From Conexibacter sp. DBS9H8 (GTDB lineage Bacteria > Actinomycetota > Thermoleophilia > Solirubrobacterales > Solirubrobacteraceae): 64,000 bases of DNA. Numbering within the stretch: the first letter of the stretch is position 1; every line of letters begins with the position of its first letter. This document shows positions 1 to 8,960 of the stretch, one piece after another. Under the pieces are notes generated by a model. The model was not told the DNA's origin. It saw only the letters and a program-made list of their open reading frames with translations, and ran no database searches. The DNA lies in NCBI RefSeq assembly GCF_023330685.1, contig NZ_CP097128.1:2666001-2730000 (forward strand). The letters run 5' to 3'. The position numbers and the translations under genes are program-made.

Positions 1-970
1 CGGCGACGCCCGGGCGGCCGACCTGCTCGGCCCCGACGACACGGCAGCCGGGAATCGCCTCGATCAGGCCACGCACCCGAGCGGCGGCAGCGATGGTGGC
101 GTCGATCAGCATCTCCCCGTGCACGGCGAGCTGGCGGCGCGCCCCGTCGAGGGAGGCGAGCAACAGCGCCGAGGGTGAGGTCGAGCGGACGAGCCGCACA
201 GCGCGGGCGACCGCCCCGACGTCAACCCGTCCCGAGCCGGAGACGAGCAGCATCGCCGACTGGGTGAGCGACCCGACGATCTTGTGCGTCGAGGCGAGCA
301 TCGCGTCGGCGCCGAGGGCGAGCGGTGAGGCGGGCAGCCCGGCGTGGAAGCCGAAGTGCGCTCCCCAGGCGGCGTCGACGATCAGCGGGACCCCGTGGGC
401 GTGGGCGACCTCGACACAGCCGGCGATGTCGGCGGCCATCCCGTAGTAGGTCGGCGAGACCATGAAGGCGGCGGTCGCCTGCGTGGCGGCGTCGAGGGCG
501 GCCGCGAGCGCGGTGGGCGTGATGCCGTGGGCCATCCCGAGCTCGGCGTCGTACTCGGGCGCGACGAACACCGGTAGCCCGCCGGAGAGGACGAGACCGT
601 CGACGAGGCTCGCGTGGGAGTTGCGCTGCACCACCGCTCGTGCTCCGAGCGGGGCGAGGGCGAGGGCGAGGGCGTGGTTGCCCTGGCTCGCGCCGTTGGT
701 GAGGAACCAGCAGCGGTCCGCCCCGTAGGCGGCGGCGGCGAGCGCCTCGGCTCGCTCATAGGGGGTCGGGCGCGGCCCGATGTCGATCCCCTCGATGTCC
801 TGCGGAATGTCGAGGGCGAGCGCGTCGGCCCCGAAGGCGTGGATCAGACCGGGATCCGCCCCGCTCACCTTGTGCCCGGGCACATGAAAGCGCGCCGGGC
901 CACGGAAGCCGTAGCTGATGACCGCGTCAAGGTAGGGGGCGGTCGGCTGGCCGGCCGGAAAGGCGCTCAC
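1..970 (-). CDS. Orn/Lys/Arg decarboxylase family protein (SpeA-like), partial
   Basis: PLP-dependent fold-type I decarboxylase of the Orn/Lys/Arg class, which forms polyamines or their precursors from basic amino acids. The reverse-strand translation begins VSAFPAGQPTAPYLDAV and carries PGHK near residue 32, the PLP-phosphate segment TNGASQGN, the aspartate segment PLIVDAAWGAHFG and the Schiff-base lysine in ASTHK. The C-terminal domain lies beyond the left edge, so about 323 residues are seen of a family usually near 480. The GTG start overlaps the prfB stop by 4 bases (GTGA), which argues for translational coupling. The substrate (arginine, lysine or ornithine) cannot be decided from this fragment. 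Confidence 0.85.
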   Translation of the reverse strand, partial: MSAFPAGQPTAPYLDAVISYGFRGPARFHVPGHKVSGADPGLIHAFGADALALDIPQDIEGIDIGPRPTPYERAEALAAAAYGADRCWFLTNGASQGNHALALALAPLGARAVVQRNSHASLVDGLVLSGGLPVFVAPEYDAELGMAHGITPTALAAALDAATQATAAFMVSPTYYGMAADIAGCVEVAHAHGVPLIVDAAWGAHFGFHAGLPASPLALGADAMLASTHKIVGSLTQSAMLLVSGSGRVDVGAVARAVRLVRSTSPSALLLASLDGARRQLAVHGEMLIDATIAAAARVRGLIEAIPGCRVVGAEQVGRPGVA

Positions 971-2089
971 GACGCGGGTGTGGCGTTTGCGGCGGCGAGC
1001 AGGTAAGCGCGGACGAACCCGTCGAGGTCACCGTCGAGCACCCGGTTCGCGTCCCCCATCTCAAAGTCGGTGCGGTGGTCTTTGACCATCGTGTAGGGGT
1101 GCAGCACGTAGGAGCGGATCTGGGAGCCGAAGTTGACGTCCTGGGCCTGGCCCTTCTCACGGGCGATCTCCTCGCGGCGTTCCCGTTCGGCGCGCTCAGC
1201 GAGCTTGGAGCGGAGCATCGCCATCGCCTGGGCCTTGTTCTGGGTCTGGGAGCGCTCGTTCTGGCACTGGACGACGATCCCGGTCGGACGGTGGGTGATG
1301 CGGATCGCCGAGTCGGTCTTGTTGACGTGCTGGCCACCCGCCCCCGACGCGCGGTAGGTGTCGACCTGGAGGTCGTCCTCGTCGATGGCGATCTCACCGA
1401 CGTCCTCAACGACCGGGGAGACCTCCACGCCGGCGAAGGAGGTCTGGCGCCGGTTGGCCGAGTCAAACGGCGACAGGCGGACGAGCCGGTGAACGCCCTT
1501 CTCGGCGCCGTAGAGCCCGTAGGCGTTCTCCCCGTGCACGGCGAAGGTCGCCGACTTGATTCCGGCCTCCTCCCCGGGGGAGGCCTCGAGCAGTTCGACG
1601 CTGAAGCCGCGCTTCTCCGCCCAGCGCATCTCCATCCTCAGGACCATCTCGGCCCAGTCCTGGGCGTCGGTGCCTCCCGCGCCGGCGTTGACGCTCACCA
1701 TCGCGTCGCCGGCGTCGTAGCGACCGGAGAAGAGACGCTCCTCCTCCAGCGCGGCGAGACGCGCCTCGACCGAGGCGACCTGCTCGAGCAGCTCCGAGGA
1801 CAGGCTCGGGTCCTCCTCGGCCATCTCCGCGAGCGCGTCAAGATCCTCGGCGTCGCGCTCGAGCCGGGAGAAGGTGTCGATTTTGCGAGACGCCCGGGCG
1901 TGCTCGGAGCTGACCTGGGCCGCCCGCTCCTGGGTGTCCCAGAACCCGGGCTCGGCCATCTCCGCCTCCAGCGCACTGACGCGCTCGCTCAGCCCAGCCG
2001 GGTCAAAGATAGTCCGCGAGCAGCTTCAACTGCGCGCGGATGGCAGCGAGTCTCTCCCCGAGAGGCTCTGTGGATGGCGCGGAACTCAT
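967..2089 (-). CDS. prfB: Peptide chain release factor 2, made by programmed +1 frameshifting
   Basis: RF2 ends translation at UGA and UAA. The gene starts with ATG at 2089, encodes 28 residues ending LLADYL, then meets an in-frame TGA (2005-2003). Skipping the T at 2005 continues as DPAGLSERVS and joins the long downstream frame, giving about 373 residues, the normal RF2 length. The SPF stop-recognition tripeptide (RLSPFDS, about 206-208) and the catalytic GGQ (ASGAGGQHVNK, about 251-253) are present. A call that begins at the internal ATG at 1959 would lose 43 residues. The order hpf-secA-prfB matches other Gram-positive bacteria. Confidence 0.95.
2002..2008 (-). other. prfB programmed +1 frameshift site (CTTTGAC)
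   Basis: On the minus strand the sequence reads TAT CTT TGA C, the universally used RF2 autoregulatory slip site. When RF2 is scarce, the peptidyl-tRNA on CUU slips to UUU and decoding resumes at GAC. The Shine-Dalgarno-like AGGGGG that normally sits three bases upstream is not present; the bases there are GCTCGCGGAC, so stimulation may be weaker or rely on other features. Confidence 0.92.
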
Positions 2090-2170
2090 GCCGGGAGCCG
2101 AGCCTAGCAGCGTCATCGACCACCGCCCCCGGGCCGGTCCCAACCACGGCGTCACACTAGGATCGAAGCC

Positions 2171-2914
2171 GTGCCGGCCTTTGACGACCATCTGCAGATG
2201 CGCTCGATCGACGTCGTCGGCAGTGAACGGAGCTTCTGGCTGCCGGACGTCCGTCCGCGCGGCGAGGCGCCGCTGATCATCGCGCTGCACGACCGTGGTG
2301 AGACGGGGCGGCGATTCGCCCACGCCAGCGGCCTCGCCGCCTCAGCGACTGCGGCGGGGTTCAACATCGCTTTTCCGGACGCGCTCGAGCGAGTCTGGGA
2401 CGACCATGGCACCGGGCGGCGCGACGGCGCCGACGATGATGCCTTCCTCACCGAGCTGATCGCGCACCTGCGCCGGCGCGGCGAGTGCCGTGCCGACCCG
2501 CCCTACCTCGTCGGGCACGGCGAGAACGGGGCGGCCTTCGCCGAGCGGGTCGCCCGGGAGGGCGTCCAGCCGCTCTCAGGATTGCTGCTGCTCGGCGGTA
2601 CCGCCCGTGAGGCGAGCCGGCGGCTCACGCCGGTCCCGGCACAAGCGGTCCCACTGATTCTCTCTGACCCTCCGCGGCCGGGCCGTCGGCGGCCCGGACT
2701 GCGCACCCGGCTGGCGCTGCGTTCGGTGACCGAGAACGGCGTGATCGCCGCCGAGCGCCTGCTCGAGGACTGGGCGGCCGTCAACGGCCCGGTCGGGATG
2801 ACCGCGGAACAACGAACGGTCCCCGGCGACGGTGCCGGCATTCTCGCGGCGCTGGCCGAACTCGCCGCGGCTCAGCCGGCCGGCCGGGGCCTCAGGCCCC
2901 GTGGCACTTCTTGA
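2171..2914 (+). CDS. Alpha/beta hydrolase (PHB-depolymerase/LpqC-like) lacking visible catalytic residues
   Basis: 247 residues from a GTG start preceded by AGGATC. The N-terminal half looks like the esterase/PHB depolymerase family: a strand with LIIALHDRGETGRRF (oxyanion region) and then a position where the nucleophile elbow G-x-S-x-G is expected. The elbow reads YLVGHGENGAAFA, with no serine, and the expected C-terminal histidine segment reads PGDGAGIL, with no histidine. It may therefore be a pseudo-enzyme or a binding protein. No signal peptide is seen. It diverges from prfB and its 3' end overlaps the convergent secA by 23 bases. Confidence 0.6.
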   Translation: MPAFDDHLQMRSIDVVGSERSFWLPDVRPRGEAPLIIALHDRGETGRRFAHASGLAASATAAGFNIAFPDALERVWDDHGTGRRDGADDDAFLTELIAHLRRRGECRADPPYLVGHGENGAAFAERVAREGVQPLSGLLLLGGTAREASRRLTPVPAQAVPLILSDPPRPGRRRPGLRTRLALRSVTENGVIAAERLLEDWAAVNGPVGMTAEQRTVPGDGAGILAALAELAAAQPAGRGLRPRGTS

Positions 2915-5786
2915 ACTTCTTCCCCGACCCACACCAGCACGGGTCGTTGCGGCCGAGCTCATGCTCGGCATCGACGGTCCGCTGCTGAACGGCAACCGGC
3001 GCCCCGCCGTTCCCGGCCGGCTCGGGCCCGAGCTCGGCGTCACTGACGGGGCCGGAGGCGGCGGCCGCGGCGGCGATCGCCTGGGAGCCGCGGAGCCCCG
3101 CCCCGCCGGAGTAGCTCACCCGCGCCCGGCCGGTCGCCGAACTCGAGGACGGCGCCCGCCGGGGGGCGGGCGCCGGCGCGGTCGCGGGGTCCTGAACCGG
3201 GTCGGCGGGGGCGACGTGGAAGATGAGCCGGGAGAAGTCGCTCCAGATGAGGTTCATCAGGTCCCCGAACAGGCTGAATGCCTCATTCTTGTAGTTGACG
3301 AGCGGATCGGTGACCGACATGCCGCCGAGGCTGCGCAGGTGGATACCCTCGCGCAGGTAGTCCATGTCGTGAAGGTGTTCCTTCCAGCGCTGATCGATCG
3401 TCTGGAGCAGGAGGAACCGCTCCACGACACGCATCCATTCCTCACCGAAGACCTGTTCGCGCGCCTCATACTGAGACATCGCCTCACCGACGAGCCGCTG
3501 TTCGAGATCGTCGCGGTCAAGCTGACCGGGAACGAGGGACTCCATCAGGGCGTCGGAGGGGACGAAGATCTCCTGGACCTGGGTCAGCAGCCCGGGGATG
3601 TCCCAGTCGTCGACGAAGTCGCCGCCGGCGTATTCGGCGACGAGCCTGCGGACGTGGTTGGCGATCTCATCCCGGGCGGCCTCACGCATATCGCGACCCT
3701 CGAGGATCTCGTCGCGGTAGGTGTAGATGACGCGGCGCTGCTCGTTGAGGACGTCGTCGTACTCGAGGGTGTGCTTGCGGGCGAGGAAGGCGTTCTCCTC
3801 CACCTTCTTCTGCGCCTTCTCGATCTGTTTGGAGAGCATGCCGGCTTCAATCGGCTCCTCGTTGCCCTCCGCGTCGGTCGTCCCGAGCCGATCGAGGATC
3901 CGGTAGATGCGGTCCCCGGCGAACAGACGTACGAGGTCGTCCTCGGCCGAGAGGAAGAAACGTGACTCGCCGGGATCACCCTGGCGGCCCGCCCGGCCGC
4001 GCAACTGGTTGTCGATCCGGCGCGACTCGTGGCGCTCGGTGCCGATGATGCACAGGCCGCCGGCGGCCTCGACGCGGGCACGGTCGTCCTCCACCTGGGC
4101 CTCGAAGCGGGACAGCAGTTCGGCGACCTGGGCCTCGAACTCGGGAGTTCCGTCACTGAGCCCGAGCGACCGCGCCGCCAGCGTCGCCATGTGCTCGGGG
4201 TTCCCACCAAGCTTGATGTCGACACCGCGGCCGGCCATGTTCGTCGCGATCGTCACGGCTCCGGGCTGACCGGCCTCGGCGACGATCTCGGACTCCCGCT
4301 CGACGTATTCGGGCTTGGCGTTGAGCACCGTGTGCGGAATCCCCCGCGCCCTGAGCCGAGCCGAGAGCAGTTCAGAGACGTCAACCGCGATCGTTCCGAC
4401 AAGCACCGGCTGCCCCTTGGCGTGACGGGCCTCGATCTCGCGGAGGACGGCGGTCCACTTGCCCTCCTTGGTCTTGTAGACCTGATCGTTGCGATCGTCA
4501 CGCTGCATCGGGCGGTTGGTCGGGATCTGGACGACCGGGAGGTCGTAGATCTTCATGAACTCGGTCGCCTCGGTGATCGCCGTTCCGGTCATGCCCGCGA
4601 GCTTGTCGTACATCCGGAAGAAGTTCTGGTAGGTGATCGAGGCGAGCGTCTGGTTCTCCTCCTGGATCCGCACGCCCTCCTTGGCCTCAATCGCCTGGTG
4701 AAGCCCCTCTGACCAGCGGCGGCCCTCGAGGATCCGTCCGGTGTGCTCGTCCACGATCTTCACCTCGCCGTCGATGACGAGGTAGTCCTCACCGTTCTTG
4801 AACAGCGACTCGGCCTTGAGCGCCTGCTGAAGGTGGTTGACGAGGTGGCCGTTCTCGGCCCGGTAGAGGTGCTCGATACGCAGGAAGCGCTCCGCCTTGG
4901 CGACGCCGCGCTCGGTCACCGACACCGTCTTGTACTTCTCGTCGAACTCGTAGTCGAAGTCGGCGACGAACGCCTTGCGCTCGGGCGGGAGCAGCCCCTC
5001 GGGAGTCTTTCCCGGCTCCATCACCTTCGCGAGCTTGGCGAACTGCACGTAGATGTCGGCCGCCTGCTCGGGGGCGCCGGAGATGATCAGCGGAGTCCGT
5101 GCCTCGTCGATGAGGATGTTGTCGACCTCATCAACGATCGCGTAGGCGTGTGCGGCCGATCCGCCGCCGGCCGGCCGGGCCCGTCCACCGTGCTGGACCT
5201 TCTGCTCGAGGCTGACGGCCATGTTGTCGCGCAGATAGTCGAAGCCGTACTCGGAGTTCGTCCCGTAGGTGACGTCGGCGGCATAGGCCGCCTGCTTCTC
5301 CTCATAGGGCTGCATGTTCTGCAGGATCCCGACCGACACGCCGAGGAAGTCGTAGATCGGCTTCATCCACAGCGCGTCACGCCGGGCGAGGTAATCGTTG
5401 ACCGTGACGACGTGAACCCCGCGCCCACCGAGGGTGTTCAGCACGACCGCGAGCGTCGCGGTGAGCGTCTTGCCCTCCCCGGTCCGCATCTCGGCGATCG
5501 ACCCGTCGTGGAGGACCATGCCGCCGATCAGCTGCACGTCAAAGTGGCGCATCCCCATGGTGCGCCGCGACGCTTCGCGGACGAGCGCGAACGTCTCCGG
5601 CAGCAGCGCGTCGAGGCTCTCGCCGTTGCGGGCGCGCTCACGCAGCTCGTCAGCGATCCCCCGGAGTTCCCCATCCGAGGAGGCCTCCATCTCAGGCTCA
5701 TAGGCACCGATCCGGGCGACACGCTGCTCATAGCTCTTGAACTTCTTGCCCTCGCCGATGCGGAGGGCGCGGTCGAGCAGGGACAT
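2892..5786 (-). CDS. secA: Preprotein translocase ATPase SecA
   Basis: 964-residue motor that drives secreted proteins through SecYEG at the membrane. Visible features: Walker A MRTGEGKTLTATL near residue 100, Walker B/DEAD-type IVDEVDNILIDEART, the linker GTERHESRRIDNQLRGRAGR in the second helicase lobe, and a C-terminal zinc-binding SEC-C motif NDPCWCGSGKKFKKCHG that binds SecB and/or ribosomes. A proline/alanine-rich linker (about 890-940) precedes the zinc motif. This looks like the housekeeping SecA1. It sits downstream of hpf on the same strand with an inverted repeat between them. Confidence 0.97.
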   Translation of the reverse strand: MSLLDRALRIGEGKKFKSYEQRVARIGAYEPEMEASSDGELRGIADELRERARNGESLDALLPETFALVREASRRTMGMRHFDVQLIGGMVLHDGSIAEMRTGEGKTLTATLAVVLNTLGGRGVHVVTVNDYLARRDALWMKPIYDFLGVSVGILQNMQPYEEKQAAYAADVTYGTNSEYGFDYLRDNMAVSLEQKVQHGGRARPAGGGSAAHAYAIVDEVDNILIDEARTPLIISGAPEQAADIYVQFAKLAKVMEPGKTPEGLLPPERKAFVADFDYEFDEKYKTVSVTERGVAKAERFLRIEHLYRAENGHLVNHLQQALKAESLFKNGEDYLVIDGEVKIVDEHTGRILEGRRWSEGLHQAIEAKEGVRIQEENQTLASITYQNFFRMYDKLAGMTGTAITEATEFMKIYDLPVVQIPTNRPMQRDDRNDQVYKTKEGKWTAVLREIEARHAKGQPVLVGTIAVDVSELLSARLRARGIPHTVLNAKPEYVERESEIVAEAGQPGAVTIATNMAGRGVDIKLGGNPEHMATLAARSLGLSDGTPEFEAQVAELLSRFEAQVEDDRARVEAAGGLCIIGTERHESRRIDNQLRGRAGRQGDPGESRFFLSAEDDLVRLFAGDRIYRILDRLGTTDAEGNEEPIEAGMLSKQIEKAQKKVEENAFLARKHTLEYDDVLNEQRRVIYTYRDEILEGRDMREAARDEIANHVRRLVAEYAGGDFVDDWDIPGLLTQVQEIFVPSDALMESLVPGQLDRDDLEQRLVGEAMSQYEAREQVFGEEWMRVVERFLLLQTIDQRWKEHLHDMDYLREGIHLRSLGGMSVTDPLVNYKNEAFSLFGDLMNLIWSDFSRLIFHVAPADPVQDPATAPAPAPRRAPSSSSATGRARVSYSGGAGLRGSQAIAAAAAASGPVSDAELGPEPAGNGGAPVAVQQRTVDAEHELGRNDPCWCGSGKKFKKCHGA

Positions 5787-5868
5787 GGGTCTAGCGTAGC
5801 GGTCTCACCCGCGGGTCCGCCCCGGTGGCGAGGCCAGTCCGAGGGCGGCGGCGGCACGCGGGCCGGGG

Positions 5869-5902
5869 CGGTTGGTGCGATGCGCAGGCACCGCACCAAC
5901 CG
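5869..5902 (-). terminator. Inverted repeat between hpf and secA, possible terminator
   Basis: An 11-bp perfect stem (CGGTTGGTGCG at 5869-5879, CGCACCAACCG at 5892-5902) encloses a 12-base loop. It lies just downstream of the hpf stop, so it could end or attenuate the hpf transcript. No U-tract follows it, so intrinsic termination is uncertain. Confidence 0.5.
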
Positions 5903-5942
5903 GTGGCCCTTCCGCGGGGCGACCCGCGGACCGGGAGAGCGC

Positions 5943-6317
5943 TCAGGCGGTCTTGGGACCGAAGCCCGAACCACTCCAGAGAGCGGTCGCGGAGCGGCCC
6001 ATGGCGCGCGCTTGGCGCCGGTGCCGGCGCTTCTCCCGGTGGCGCTTGACCTGCACGGCAAGCTCCTCGGAGGCGAGGTTGATCGAGTGGTGCACCTCAC
6101 GACTGGCCGCGCACGCGCGGAGGGTCACGCCCTTGAGATGGAGGGTGACGTGGGCGACCTCGGAGTCGGCGATCGCCGGGTTCGGCTCGTGGAAGACCTC
6201 GACCTCGAGTTGCGCGAGGGAGGAAACCTGACGGTCGACCACCCTGAACCTGCGGGACACGTGCTCCTTGAGCTCGTCGGTCACCGGCATGTTGCGGCCT
6301 TTGACATCGATTCGCAT
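5943..6317 (-). CDS. hpf: Ribosome hibernation promoting factor, short form (HPF/RaiA)
   Basis: 124 residues starting MRIDVKGRNMPVTDELKEHV, the usual sigma-54-modulation/S30AE fold that binds the 30S decoding region and inactivates ribosomes in stationary phase. The start at 6317 is fixed by a strong AGGAGGT 4-5 bases upstream; an earlier in-frame ATG at 6350 has no such site. The protein lacks the C-terminal dimerisation domain of the long HPF usual in Gram-positives. Instead it ends in a basic stretch (KRHREKRRHRRQARAMG). A short form here could act alone or with a second protein encoded elsewhere. Confidence 0.9.
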   Translation of the reverse strand: MRIDVKGRNMPVTDELKEHVSRRFRVVDRQVSSLAQLEVEVFHEPNPAIADSEVAHVTLHLKGVTLRACAASREVHHSINLASEELAVQVKRHREKRRHRRQARAMGRSATALWSGSGFGPKTA

Positions 6318-6481
6318 CGATGACCTCCTAGGGTCTGGTGGCCGCCCCACTGTGGCGGCGCGGCCACGCTAGGTGCAATCTCCAGTTAATACACCCTGGC
6401 GCGCCGGATGTCGAGCGCGCTGGACATGGGTTCGATAAGCGTCGCGGGGCGGCCGGGGCGCCAGAGTGAAACAATCGGACC

Positions 6482-7294
6482 GTGACCCCGCCGTTGACCT
6501 GGACTTTCGAGCCGAGCGTGATCGTCGGCGTTGCCGCGCTCAGCCTCGCCTACGGAACGGGCTGGCGGCGGGCCCGCCAGCCCGGCCAGCCCCACCCGCC
6601 CGGCTACGGGCGCCTGACGCTGTTCGTCATCAGCATGCTGAGCATCCTCGTGGCGCTCATCTCACCCGTCGACACCTGGTCAACGGACCTGCTGTTCGTC
6701 CACATGATCCAGCACCTGCTGCTGCTCGACATCATGCCGATCACCCTCGTGCTCAGCCTCACCAAGGGCATCCTGCGGCCGGTGACCCGTCGGGTGACCG
6801 TGATCGAGCAGCGGATCGGCGTGCTCGGCTACCCGGTCTTCGCCCTCCTCGCCTACATCGGGTTCATGCTGGTGTGGCACATCCCGGCGATGTACGACCT
6901 CGCGCTGCGCCAGCCGCTCATCCACGTGCTCGAGCACGCCTGCTTCGCCACAGCGGGCGTCATGTACTGGTGGCACCTGCTCTCCCCGATCAAGGCCCGA
7001 AACCACCTTGGTGGACTCGGCCCGGTGAGCTACATGGTGATCACCAAGCTGACCGTCGGCGGGCTCGGGATCGCCCTCGCCTTCGCCCCCTATTCCTTCT
7101 ACCCCTACTACCAGCACCACATCCACTATTTCGGCCTGAGCGCCGTCGTCGACCAGAACATCGCCGGGCTCGTGATGACCCTCGAGCAGTCGATCGTGAT
7201 GGGGATCGGGGTCGGCTATTTCTTCGTCCGCGCGCTGAATGAGTCCGAGCGCGACCTCAAGCGTCGCGAGCGCTACGACGCGACGCCGGTCTAG
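6482..7294 (+). CDS. ctaG: Cytochrome c oxidase assembly factor, caa3-CtaG family
   Basis: 270-residue polytopic membrane protein with about seven hydrophobic helices. Conserved segments include SPVDTWSTDLLFVHMIQHLLL, IGFMLVWHIPAMYDLAL, HVLEHACFATAGVMYWW and a final DQNIAGLVMTLEQSIV. These match caa3_CtaG proteins, implicated in assembly of caa3-type cytochrome oxidases, possibly in copper handling (histidines in QHLLL, WHIP and LEHACF). GTG start at 6482, divergent from hpf. It stands alone here, without oxidase subunits nearby. Confidence 0.9.
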   Translation: MTPPLTWTFEPSVIVGVAALSLAYGTGWRRARQPGQPHPPGYGRLTLFVISMLSILVALISPVDTWSTDLLFVHMIQHLLLLDIMPITLVLSLTKGILRPVTRRVTVIEQRIGVLGYPVFALLAYIGFMLVWHIPAMYDLALRQPLIHVLEHACFATAGVMYWWHLLSPIKARNHLGGLGPVSYMVITKLTVGGLGIALAFAPYSFYPYYQHHIHYFGLSAVVDQNIAGLVMTLEQSIVMGIGVGYFFVRALNESERDLKRRERYDATPV

Positions 7295-7297
7295 CTC

Positions 7298-8818
7298 TCA
7301 GCGGCGACGTGCCCGGCGACGCGCCGGACGGCGCCTCGGGAGCCGGACGGTACGCGTCTCCCACGGGCTCACCAGCCCGAGCGCGTTCGTCGCCTGGGCC
7401 CGGAACCCGTAGGTCACGCCTCGGCGTACGACGACCCGGTCACGGAGACCGCCACCGCCGCGGGCGATGGTCCGCCAACCCGTCCAGCGCCGGCCGTACC
7501 GAGCCCGTTCCTGAAGGATGTCCTCGACCCCCCGGTCGCCGCCGCCGACGTGCACGTTCACCGTGAGCCGGTCAGAGCGAGAGCGCCGCCCCGGCGGCCT
7601 GAGGGTCAACCCGACGGTCGGGGGATCAGCACACGATGGCCGGGTGAAGACGTCGGAGCCGAAGTAGTTCTCGCCCGGCAGCCCGGCGTAGCCGAGATGG
7701 GACAGGCCGAACAGGTTCTCGATCGAACCGAGCATCGCGTAGTGGTTGTAGGGAGTCTTCGACACGGTCCCGGGTGCGATGCAGGGCGACAACAGGACCG
7801 CGCCGACCCGACCGCCACCATGGCCAAACAGCCCGGGCAGCGGCTCGCCCGGTCCGGCGATCTCCCCGCAGCAGGAGGAGCCATCGGAGCCGGAGGCTTC
7901 GTCGAAGGTCGTGATGATCAGCCCGTTTTGATCCTGGTAGGCCGGTGAGTGCGTGATCTTCGGGATCCAGGTGGAGAGGAACTGGTCGATTCCGGCGAGC
8001 CCACCATCCTCTCCAGGCGTTTTGCAGGTCGCGTCGTGACCGTCGTGACACAGGTTGGGGGTGATGTAGACGTAGTTGGGGGTGCTCGCCGCGCTCTTGA
8101 GGTCCTGGTTCAACACGTTGAGGTTGACCACGTGGCTGTCGCAGTAGGCGGTGTTGTCGATGACGCTGTGGAAGTAGACGAACGGGTCATGCCGGGTCGC
8201 GTAGGCGTCCCCGGCGACCTGGCTCTGGGTGTTGTCGCGCGCGCCGACGGGCGGGTGGCCGCAGGTCGAGGACTCCCGTGAGGGGATGTTCCCCATGTCC
8301 TCGTTGTAGTCGCGCCAACTCAGCCCGGCCGCATCCAGCTGGGCGCCGATCGTCGGGATGTCGGCCGGGTAGACGCAGCCCTCGCCCTCCTGTTGGTGAT
8401 AGGGCGGCCCGGTCGTGGCGGTCGTCGGAAAGTTCACATAGTTCTGGCAGTCGGTCGAGTTATCGACGTTCGGCGCCTGACCGCTCACCATCGAGATGTA
8501 GTTGTCGTTGGACTCGTGCCCGGTGCCGTAGTAGTTCGGCAGAAACGCCCCCTCGGCTCGCATCGTGTCACCGAGATAGGGCACCGGCGACGGTCCGCTC
8601 GCCGGGAACGTCGTGGAGGCCGACTCGTTCTCCAGCACGATCACGAAGACGTGGCGGATCGGCGGCAAGCCGGGTGCGGCGCTGGCGTCGGGTGCGGCGC
8701 TGGCCATCTGACGGTGGACGGCGGCAGTCGCCGCGCCACCCGGTGTGAAGACGACGCCAGCGAGGACCGCCGCGGCCAGCACGGCCCATGCGGTGATGCT
8801 GTGCCTCGATCTGCTCAT
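7298..8818 (-). CDS. Secreted phosphoesterase family protein (acid phosphatase/phospholipase C type)
   Basis: 506 residues with an N-terminal signal peptide (MSRSRHSITAWAVLAAAVLAG) preceded by GGGGAGAA. The mature part has the phosphoesterase-family start IRHVFVIVLENESASTTF, the GTGHESNDNYISMVSGQAPN segment, LIITTFDEASGSDGSSC and a late FGHGGGRVGAVLLSPCI, consistent with PF04185. Several cysteines could form disulfides. A C-terminal fibronectin-III-like strand region (about 410-490) ends in an arginine-rich tail (RRRPARRRARRR). It probably releases phosphate from extracellular esters. The start was moved to 8818 because a longer frame begins upstream of the signal peptide. Confidence 0.85.
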   Translation of the reverse strand: MSRSRHSITAWAVLAAAVLAGVVFTPGGAATAAVHRQMASAAPDASAAPGLPPIRHVFVIVLENESASTTFPASGPSPVPYLGDTMRAEGAFLPNYYGTGHESNDNYISMVSGQAPNVDNSTDCQNYVNFPTTATTGPPYHQQEGEGCVYPADIPTIGAQLDAAGLSWRDYNEDMGNIPSRESSTCGHPPVGARDNTQSQVAGDAYATRHDPFVYFHSVIDNTAYCDSHVVNLNVLNQDLKSAASTPNYVYITPNLCHDGHDATCKTPGEDGGLAGIDQFLSTWIPKITHSPAYQDQNGLIITTFDEASGSDGSSCCGEIAGPGEPLPGLFGHGGGRVGAVLLSPCIAPGTVSKTPYNHYAMLGSIENLFGLSHLGYAGLPGENYFGSDVFTRPSCADPPTVGLTLRPPGRRSRSDRLTVNVHVGGGDRGVEDILQERARYGRRWTGWRTIARGGGGLRDRVVVRRGVTYGFRAQATNALGLVSPWETRTVRLPRRRPARRRARRR

Positions 8819-8960
8819 TGACGTTCTCCCCGTGCCGGTCGACATCCCTGACGGTCTAAGCGTACGAGGAGAACGTGACCAGTTGTCACCAAGCGGTGAT
8901 CGCCAGCGTTCGCCGACGCACGCACGACAGCCTCCGCCGCACTCATCCCTAGCATGACTG

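Noticed and set aside
2003..2005. In-frame TGA in prfB as a pseudogene or sequencing error
   Set aside because: The exact CTTTGAC slip site and intact downstream frame are the known programmed frameshift of RF2.
1075..2160. 361-codon plus-strand open frame
   Set aside because: It is the antisense shadow of prfB, whose product has full RF2 motifs; the translation is Val/Gly/Asp-rich without domains.
4743..6323. 526-codon plus-strand open frame
   Set aside because: Antisense to secA and hpf; high GC gives long shadow frames and no motif is present.
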